DNA of 6,057 bases from Opitutia bacterium (lineage in GTDB: Bacteria; Verrucomicrobiota; Verrucomicrobiia; Opitutales; Opitutaceae), in NCBI GenBank assembly GCA_025351035.1, contig JANXWT010000455.1:1-6057 (forward strand), given 5' to 3'. Positions 1 to 5,188 of this stretch are shown in pieces (position 1 is the first letter of the stretch; each line of letters opens with the position of its first letter). Below the pieces are notes generated by a model. It was not told the DNA's origin. It did not search any database and was given only the letters and a program-made list of their open reading frames with translations. Position numbers and translations under genes: made by a program.

Positions 1-3000
1 CCTCCCGGCACGGTGAGGTCGGTGATCACGAGGGTGAAGGGCTGACCGGTGGCGTGCGCCGCCTTGTATTTCACGACGGCATCGGCGCCATCGGCGGCGA
101 GGTCGAAGTCGATGCCGAGCCGATCGAAGAACATGCCCGCCATGTCGCGGATGGTGGACTCGTCGTCCATGAACAGCACGCGCGCTTTCGCGTTCGCCCC
201 CGCCGCGGGACTGCTGGCGGCCACGGCCTCAGCTTCCGCCACCGCCGGCAGCCAGAGATGAAAGGCCGTGCCCGCACCCAATTGCGATTCCGCCTCGATG
301 TAACCATGGTGTTTTTTGGCGACGGAATAAGCGGCGGCCAACCCGAGCCCGCTGCCCTGTTGCTTTGTCGTAAAATAGGGATCGAAAATCTTGCCCAGAT
401 GCTCGGGGGCGATGCCGGCACCGGTATCGCTGACGGAGATCCGCACATAACGGCCGGTGGCGAGTGAGCGCGGCGCCCGCTCCGACGGCACCTCCACATT
501 GACTGCGCCGACGCGCACGACGCCGCCCTCGGGCATCGCCTGCACCGAATTGATGACCAGATTCTGCACGACCTGGCCGATCTGGCCTTTGTCGGCGTTG
601 GCCGGCCATAGATCGGGGGCGATGGCAAATTCGCAGCGCGCCTTCGCGCCGTGCAGCGCAAAACCCGCCGATTCGCGCAGGAGCTCGGACAGGTCCACGG
701 CCTTGCGCACCGGGTTGCCGCCCTTGGCAAAAGTCAGCAACTGCTGGGTAAGATCGCGCGCGCGCAATGTCGCGCGCGTGGCTTCGCGCAGCAATGGCGC
801 GACCGCGCCCCGCGCGCCGGCATCCATCTCCGCGAGCGTGATGTTGCCCAGCACGACCGTGAGGATGTTATTGAAGTCATGCGCGATGCCGCCAGCGAGG
901 ATGCCCACCGCCTCAAGTTTCGACGCCCGCAGCATCTCGTCCTCCAGGCGCCGGCGCGACGTGATGTCGGTGACGAAACCCTCGTGATACAAGATGCGCC
1001 CCTCGGCGTCGGGCACCTGGCGGACGTTTTCCGAAATCCAAACCGTCGACCCATCCTTGCGGCGCACCTCCGACTCGAAATTATCCACCTGCCCGGTGGC
1101 GGCGAACGCCGCCCGGAATTCGCCGCGCCGGCCGGGTTGCACGTAGAGCGACCCGCCCTTGTTCCCCGTGTCGAAGCCCATCAATTCCGGCGGCGTCGCA
1201 TAGCCGAGGATCTGCGCGAGGGCGGGATTCACGGCTAAGAAAAAGCCGTCCGGCGACGAGCGGTAAACGCCGATCGGAGCCTTCTCGAACAGCTCGCGAA
1301 ACCGCGTCTCGCTCTCCCGCAACGTCTGCTCGGCGCGACGCTGCTCCGTGATGTCAACGAGCGCCGTCTGCGTCCGCGTGTAACTGAGCTCACCGTTGTC
1401 GCGCGGCATCCGCCAGAAATAGAAATAGCGCCGCACCTCGCCATCGAGCCTGCGCAGCGGAATCTCGCCGGCGGCATGGTCCTTGTCCTGCCACAGCCGC
1501 ACGAGGTTCTGGCAGCGAATCTCGATCGCCTCGGGAGTGAAAATCTCGGCGACGCGCTGGTGCAGCTCTTCCTTCGAACGGGCTCCGCTCATCCGCACCG
1601 CCGCTTGGTTCAGCTGCAGCAACGGCGAATGTTGGAGCGCGCGCAGACGCAATTCCGGGTGTGCCGCGAAGTGCGCCGCCAAATCGGTCACGCCCGCCGC
1701 CCGCAGTTGCTGGAACCACCCGGGCACCGCCCGGTAATCAAACTCAAGCATCACCACGGGCGACAGATCGAAAAGCTGGCGGTAGCGCTCTTCGCTCAGC
1801 CGCAACGCAGACTCGGCCAATTTCCGATCGGTGATCTCCGTGAAAACCAAACGAACGTTCGCGAGGTCGCGCTTCCCTTTCCGATTGAGGCCAACTTCCC
1901 AGTTTAATATGAGATGAAGTCTTTTCCCGGACTTCGAAACATAGCTGGTCTCGTGGTTAAGCCGATGCTTTCCGTTCCACAAGGCCGCCAGTTCTTCGAT
2001 GAACTGCCGGTAGCTCTGCTCGGTCATGGTCGTCGGCAGATTTTGGCTAAACTCCTCGAGCGTGGAGAAACCACTGATTTCGAGGGCGCTGCGATTGGCC
2101 AGCACCACCCGTTTCATCTTGTGCAGTTGCTTCACCAACTCCGACCGCTCGGCTAGATGAGCGCGCAGATCGGTGATCCCTTCCGCGCGAAACTTGGCCA
2201 GTTCCGCTTCAAGCGCCTCGTAGTTTTCCACCACAATCGGCACCGGTGCCAACTCGAAGACCTCGCGCTGGCGCTGCTCCGATTCCCGCAGTTCGCGCGT
2301 GCGCAGCTCCACCAATTTTTTCAGCCGCGCATTGGCCAGCACCACAAACAACGCCCCCAGGATGACGAGCGCGAACGCGCCAGCCAACCACCAGCCAAGC
2401 GTGCGCCAACGCTCCGTCGATTCCCGGAATAGGAAGCCATCGAGCCGCTGCAAATCGGGTGCGAGTCCGAGCTGGAGCATGGTCTCCGCCATCCGGCGCC
2501 AGCGGCCGGGATTCATATGGCCGACCTCCAGCAGGCTGGCATTCACCAGACGCACCGTTTCGGTTGCCTCAAATTGCAACCGCTCGCGGGTGACGCGCGC
2601 CGGCCGTTCCGGCAACTCACGCAAGATCCAATCAATCATCTCCGCTTGGTGCTCGACCGCGTATTCCCAGCCCAACTGGATTGCGTGGCGCATCGCGGCC
2701 ACCCGGTCGGAATGGAGGCGCGCTTCGTCCTCCGACGTGAACAGCGTGTCGCCGTAGAAATCGACCCCATAGTCCGCCGGGTGGATCAAGTGGAATTTCA
2801 CCCCCGCGCGCTCAAGATCGTAAGGCGTGTTCGTGCTGAACCCCGCCATCGCATCCACACCGGAGTCGAGCAGGGTAAGGGCGTCCCAACGTGGCGGAAC
2901 CACCTCAAACTGGCTCTGCTTGATGCCCTCCGCCCAGAACATCGCCGGCAACTCCGGGAAGCGGGCCGCCGATTCCGACGAAATGCGTCGCCCGACCAAA

Positions 3001-3377
3001 TCCGTCGGCGTGCTAATCCCGGGACGCGTCACGATGAGGAAAGGCGAGTGCTGGAAAATCACCGCCACTGCCACCAGCGGCTTGCCGTTCAGCCGGGCGA
3101 GCAACACGCCGTTTCCCGTGATGCCATACTGGGCGCGTCCGGCGAACACCTCGTCAACCGGACGGCGGTTGGAATCACCCGTGCGCAACTCCACTTCCAA
3201 ACCAGCTTCGCGGAAAAATCCTTTCGCCTGCGCCGCATAGAGACCGGCGAACTGGAACTGGTGCGTATAGGGCAATTGCACGATCACGCGGACGGGCGGT
3301 TCCTTCGCCCAAACCCAGCTCGCGCCAACGAACAAGCTATAACAAAGCAGGCTTAAAAATGTGTAACGGCGCACCAT
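1..3377 (-). CDS. Hybrid sensor histidine kinase with NMT1/THI5-type periplasmic sensor domain, three PAS domains and receiver (3' end outside window)
   Basis: One open frame of 1125 codons runs from the ATG at 3377 to the window edge with no stop. Visible parts, by residue: signal peptide or N-terminal anchor 1-24 (cleavage likely after VWA); NMT1/THI5-like substrate-binding domain about 28-320, with the family's HQFQFAGLYAAQAKGFF stretch at 39-55; transmembrane helix about 327-349; coiled linker; PAS domains about 365-520, 527-680 and 689-808; HisKA with phospho-acceptor H833 in GGIAHDFNN; HATPase_c with N939/N943, DTGAG at 984-988, FDPYFTTK at 998-1005 and GSGLGLA at 1008-1014; an Ala-rich linker 1045-1064; and a receiver with acidic pair D1071/D1072 and phospho-acceptor D1120 in VITDLTVPGG. 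About half the receiver is missing. By family knowledge, ligand binding outside the membrane should control autophosphorylation at H833 and transfer to D1120. The ligand is unknown: NMT1/THI5 relatives bind thiamine-pyrimidine precursors and other small molecules. No DNA-binding output domain is visible, so the partner may be a separate protein. The start is supported by the signal peptide following it directly; no Shine-Dalgarno is seen. Confidence 0.93.
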   Translation of the reverse strand, partial: MVRRYTFLSLLCYSLFVGASWVWAKEPPVRVIVQLPYTHQFQFAGLYAAQAKGFFREAGLEVELRTGDSNRRPVDEVFAGRAQYGITGNGVLLARLNGKPLVAVAVIFQHSPFLIVTRPGISTPTDLVGRRISSESAARFPELPAMFWAEGIKQSQFEVVPPRWDALTLLDSGVDAMAGFSTNTPYDLERAGVKFHLIHPADYGVDFYGDTLFTSEDEARLHSDRVAAMRHAIQLGWEYAVEHQAEMIDWILRELPERPARVTRERLQFEATETVRLVNASLLEVGHMNPGRWRRMAETMLQLGLAPDLQRLDGFLFRESTERWRTLGWWLAGAFALVILGALFVVLANARLKKLVELRTRELRESEQRQREVFELAPVPIVVENYEALEAELAKFRAEGITDLRAHLAERSELVKQLHKMKRVVLANRSALEISGFSTLEEFSQNLPTTMTEQSYRQFIEELAALWNGKHRLNHETSYVSKSGKRLHLILNWEVGLNRKGKRDLANVRLVFTEITDRKLAESALRLSEERYRQLFDLSPVVMLEFDYRAVPGWFQQLRAAGVTDLAAHFAAHPELRLRALQHSPLLQLNQAAVRMSGARSKEELHQRVAEIFTPEAIEIRCQNLVRLWQDKDHAAGEIPLRRLDGEVRRYFYFWRMPRDNGELSYTRTQTALVDITEQRRAEQTLRESETRFRELFEKAPIGVYRSSPDGFFLAVNPALAQILGYATPPELMGFDTGNKGGSLYVQPGRRGEFRAAFAATGQVDNFESEVRRKDGSTVWISENVRQVPDAEGRILYHEGFVTDITSRRRLEDEMLRASKLEAVGILAGGIAHDFNNILTVVLGNITLAEMDAGARGAVAPLLREATRATLRARDLTQQLLTFAKGGNPVRKAVDLSELLRESAGFALHGAKARCEFAIAPDLWPANADKGQIGQVVQNLVINSVQAMPEGGVVRVGAVNVEVPSERAPRSLATGRYVRISVSDTGAGIAPEHLGKIFDPYFTTKQQGSGLGLAAAYSVAKKHHGYIEAESQLGAGTAFHLWLPAVAEAEAVAASSPAAGANAKARVLFMDDESTIRDMAGMFFDRLGIDFDLAADGADAVVKYKAAHATGQPFTLVITDLTVPG

Positions 3378-3404
3378 GTCGGCAACGGGACGGTTGTGTG
3401 GAAT

Positions 3405-3435
3405 GTTATCAAATCCGCCCTCCTCCCCCTGTCGA
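3405..3435 (-). promoter_or_regulatory. Weak candidate promoter for the hybrid kinase gene
   Basis: On the minus strand TCGACA (3435-3430) matches five of six bases of the sigma-70 -35 consensus. It is followed after 19 bp by GATAAC (3410-3405), which matches four of six bases of the -10. Transcription would start near 3398 and give a leader of about 20 nt before the ATG at 3377. The spacer is longer than the ideal 17 bp, so this is only a best guess. Confidence 0.2.
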
Positions 3436-3486
3436 GAAGCAATCCCCTCCTGTGTTCAGACAGAATTGAAAATGCCCGGCAGCCTC

Positions 3487-3519
3487 GTCAAGTCGCGGCA
3501 CTGTTCGCCGCGACTTGAC
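3487..3519. repeat. Perfect 13-bp inverted repeat with 7-nt loop
   Basis: GTCAAGTCGCGGC at 3487-3499 is the exact reverse complement of GCCGCGACTTGAC at 3507-3519, around the loop ACTGTTC. It lies 31 bp before the acetyltransferase ATG and 109 bp before the kinase ATG. No T-tract follows the stem on either strand, and no gene ends here, so a transcription terminator is unlikely. An operator for a dimeric regulator, or a 5'-leader hairpin of the acetyltransferase mRNA, are the alternatives. Confidence 0.85.
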
Positions 3520-3550
3520 CTCGAACCGAAATCCCGTCCCCTCATTGCCC

Positions 3551-4075
3551 ATGCCCACCCAGATTCGCCCGGCCACTCCCGCCGACATCCCGCTCATCCT
3601 CGCATTCATCCGTGAACTCGCCGACTACGAAAAAATGCTCCCCGAAGTGTGCGCCACCGAAGACCAATTGCGCGCCACCCTCTTTGCCCATCAACCCGTC
3701 GCGCACTGTGTGCTCGCGTTTTCGTCTGTCGTGCCACCGCCAGACGCGCCCGGCGGTGTTCCAGGAGCTGCGCCGGCCCTCCAGCCCGCCGGCTTCGCCA
3801 TTTATTTTTTCAACTACTCCACCTTCCTCGCCAAACCCGGCCTCTACCTCGAAGATCTTTTCGTGAAGCCAACTTTCCGCGGCGCCGGCCTCGGCAAAGC
3901 GCTCCTGCTCCATCTCGCAAAGATCGCCAACGACCGCGGCTGCGGCCGCATGGAGTGGGCCGTGCTCGACTGGAACCAACCAGCCATCGATTTCTACAAG
4001 TTACTTGGCGCGGTGGCCAAAGATGAGTGGACGATTTTCCGCCTCACCGGCGCAGCGTTGCAGCAATACGCGTAA
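3551..4075 (+). CDS. GNAT N-acetyltransferase, spermidine/spermine acetyltransferase (SSAT)-like
   Basis: The 174-residue protein is a complete single-domain GNAT enzyme that should transfer acetyl from acetyl-CoA to a primary amine in the cytoplasm. The start IRPATPADIPLIL (5-17) is the first strand and helix of the fold. RGAGLGK (110-116) is the pyrophosphate-binding loop for acetyl-CoA. The blocks GLYLEDLFV (97-105) and WNQPAIDFYKLLGA (141-154) closely resemble the SSAT/thialysine acetyltransferase group; E101 and Y149 sit where human SSAT has its catalytic Glu and Tyr. Polyamines, thialysine-like compounds or another diamine are therefore plausible substrates, but this is inference. A Pro/Ala/Gly-rich stretch at 60-80 is a longer surface loop than in human SSAT. 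The ATG at 3551 is chosen because it begins directly at the fold; a TTG at 3515 is less likely. The gene is followed after 52 bp by the PhzF-family gene on the same strand. Confidence 0.9.
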   Translation: MPTQIRPATPADIPLILAFIRELADYEKMLPEVCATEDQLRATLFAHQPVAHCVLAFSSVVPPPDAPGGVPGAAPALQPAGFAIYFFNYSTFLAKPGLYLEDLFVKPTFRGAGLGKALLLHLAKIANDRGCGRMEWAVLDWNQPAIDFYKLLGAVAKDEWTIFRLTGAALQQYA

Positions 4076-4127
4076 CACAGCGAGCTTCCGCTTGCGACGC
4101 GGCCCGCGGCGGTCGTAGTGGTGCGGC

Positions 4128-4928
4128 ATGAAGCTCGCGCTGTATTGGGTCGATTCATTTTCCCGCACCGTCTTCCGCGGCAATCCCGCCGGCGTCGTCC
4201 CACTGGCCACGTGGCTGCCCGACGACACGATGCAGAGCATCGCCTTCGAGAATGGCTTCGCGGAGACGGCTTTTTTCATGCGAACCGGCCCCGACCGTTT
4301 CCACCTGCGCTGGTTCACGCCCGCCGTCGAAGTTGATCTCTGCGGCCACGCCACGCTCGCCGCTGCGTTCACACTGTTCACGCAACTCGGCCAGACCGGT
4401 AGCACGATCACCTTCGATTCGCGCAGCGGCCCGCTCCCCGTCACCCGTCGCGACGACGGTCTTTTCGAACTCGATTTCCCCGCGACTCCGCCCGAGTTCG
4501 AAACCGATTCGGCCGTGACGCGCGCCGTCGTCGCTGCGCTCGGCCGGCAACCAGTGTGGCTTGGTCGTTCGCGTTTTGACCGTTTCGCCGTGCTGTCCGA
4601 CGCTGCCGCCGTGCGTGAGCTGAAACCCGATCTCGTCCAAGTTGCGGCGGTCGGCGGACGCGGGCTCATCGTCACCGCACCCGGCGACGGCACCTGCGAT
4701 TTCGTCTCTCGTTTTTTCGCGCCGCAAAGCGGCGTGCCCGAGGACCCCGTCACCGGCTCGGCGCACAGTGCGCTCGTGCCGTTCTGGGCCGGTCGTCTCG
4801 GCAAGAACACCCTGCACGCGCAGCAGATTTCCGCGCGCGGCGGCGAGCTCTGGTGCGAACTCGCCGGCGACCGCGTGAAGATCGCCGGCCATGCCGCGCT
4901 CTATCTCCGCGGCGAAATCGAACTCTGA
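4128..4928 (+). CDS. PhzF-family isomerase-like protein
   Basis: The 266-residue protein has the usual length and both diaminopimelate-epimerase-like lobes of the PhzF family. Family marks seen are VDSFSRTVFRGNPAGVV (8-24), the AET motif at 45-47 with E46 at the position of the catalytic Glu of PhzF, the RWFTPAVEVDLCGHATLAA block (61-79), and EDPVTGSAH (205-213). Known members include PhzF (isomerisation in phenazine synthesis) and E. coli YddE, whose reaction is uncertain. No other phenazine gene is present, so phenazine synthesis should not be inferred; a cofactor-free isomerase or epimerase acting on a small metabolite is the safest call. The ATG at 4128 starts exactly at the conserved N-terminus. 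Only a weak GGTG lies upstream as a possible ribosome site. It is likely co-transcribed with the acetyltransferase gene. Confidence 0.92.
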   Translation: MKLALYWVDSFSRTVFRGNPAGVVPLATWLPDDTMQSIAFENGFAETAFFMRTGPDRFHLRWFTPAVEVDLCGHATLAAAFTLFTQLGQTGSTITFDSRSGPLPVTRRDDGLFELDFPATPPEFETDSAVTRAVVAALGRQPVWLGRSRFDRFAVLSDAAAVRELKPDLVQVAAVGGRGLIVTAPGDGTCDFVSRFFAPQSGVPEDPVTGSAHSALVPFWAGRLGKNTLHAQQISARGGELWCELAGDRVKIAGHAALYLRGEIEL

Positions 4929-4970
4929 CGGCATACCCTTCGGCACGATGGGAGCCGTTTCGCGCGGCCG

Positions 4971-4999
4971 GACAATGTCATCTATTATATGACATTGTC
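4971..4999. repeat. Perfect 11-bp inverted repeat, candidate operator
   Basis: GACAATGTCAT (4971-4981) and ATGACATTGTC (4989-4999) are exact reverse complements around the loop CTATTAT. Each arm carries its own nine-base palindrome (GACA-N-TGTC), so the site is a palindrome made of palindromes. It begins 42 bp after the PhzF-family stop and ends 189 bp before the regulator ATG. It could end transcription of the upstream gene as a hairpin, but no T-run follows it; binding by a dimeric regulator fits better. The minus strand of the centre reads TATAAT, with no suitable -35 found. Confidence 0.8.
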
Positions 5000-5046
5000 T
5001 CTTGGACGGGCCGCATCACACTGACGTCGCGCCCCGGCTGCCTCGA

Positions 5047-5076
5047 TTGTCACTCTCTTGGTCGCAAAATTATTGT
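5047..5076 (+). promoter_or_regulatory. Candidate sigma-70-type promoter for the MocR-type regulator gene
   Basis: TTGTCA (5047-5052) matches five of six bases of the -35 consensus, and TATTGT (5071-5076) matches four of six bases of the -10, with an 18-bp spacer. The expected start near 5083 would fall at the first base of the inverted repeat at 5083-5108 and give a leader of about 105 nt. Both boxes overlap copies of ATTGTC, which would suit control by a repressor bound at those copies. Confidence 0.35.
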
Positions 5077-5082
5077 CATGGT

Positions 5083-5108
5083 CACAGTGCCTGTTAGTCG
5101 GCACTGTG
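5083..5108. repeat. Perfect 9-bp inverted repeat near the predicted regulator promoter
   Basis: CACAGTGCC (5083-5091) and GGCACTGTG (5100-5108) are exact reverse complements around an 8-nt loop. The second arm can also pair in part with GTGCC at 5112-5116, so two exclusive hairpins are possible in the leader RNA. No T-run follows either hairpin. It may be a DNA operator at the transcription start or a leader structure. Confidence 0.7.
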
Positions 5109-5188
5109 CTGGTGCCAATTTTCACCGGCTGCCGCTACCGCTGTGCGGACCTTATGGTTACCCTCTGCGCCTGTCGCTTCTCCCCACC

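Larger units (their letters stand above)
3378..3550. other. Divergent intergenic region between the kinase and acetyltransferase genes
   Basis: These 173 bp separate two divergently oriented starts and must hold the promoters for both sides. The stretch contains a purine-rich (minus strand) run around 3416-3432 and the strong inverted repeat at 3487-3519. I saw no small gene with convincing coding character here. A TTG at 3515 would extend the acetyltransferase by 12 residues, but it lies inside the inverted repeat and adds residues not expected in the family. Confidence 0.6.
4929..5188. other. Repeat-rich intergenic region upstream of the MocR-type regulator
   Basis: This 260-bp gap holds no convincing gene. 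It contains two inverted repeats (4971-4999 and 5083-5108), four copies of ATTGTC in both orientations between 4971 and 5077, and a possible promoter at 5047-5076. Local AT content rises clearly around 4971-5000 and 5064-5080 compared with the flanking genes. A GTG-started frame beginning at 5143 overlaps the regulator gene out of frame and looks like a shadow of it. Confidence 0.7.

Noticed and set aside
71..730. Arg/Cys/Ser-rich minus-strand open frame overlapping the kinase C-terminal part
   Set aside because: The other minus frame encodes unmistakable HisKA, HATPase and receiver motifs here; this one is a frame-shifted shadow.
755..780. Alternating CG runs that could form a hairpin or Z-DNA
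   Set aside because: They lie within the kinase HisKA coding sequence and are explained by Ala/Arg codons in GC-rich DNA.
2517..3356. A 279-codon plus-strand open frame opposite the kinase sensor domain
   Set aside because: It is antisense to a region whose minus-strand frame gives a clear NMT1-type domain; its product is Arg/His-rich with no recognisable fold, as expected for a shadow frame in GC-rich DNA.
4076..4127. Imperfect hairpin (GCGAGC/GCTTGC) between the acetyltransferase and PhzF-family genes
   Set aside because: The stem is only six pairs with a wobble and has no T-tract; there is no good case for a terminator.
4128..4928. Possible phenazine biosynthesis locus, from the PhzF-family gene
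   Set aside because: No other phz-type gene is present and PhzF homologues are widespread outside phenazine producers.
4155..4946. A 263-codon minus-strand open frame opposite the PhzF-family gene
   Set aside because: No recognisable domain, and the plus strand carries all PhzF family motifs; long antisense frames are common at this GC content.
4984..4989. Perfect TATAAT on the minus strand in the centre of the 4971-4999 dyad
   Set aside because: No -35-like sequence at the right distance and no minus-strand gene downstream of it; more likely part of the AT-rich loop of the dyad.
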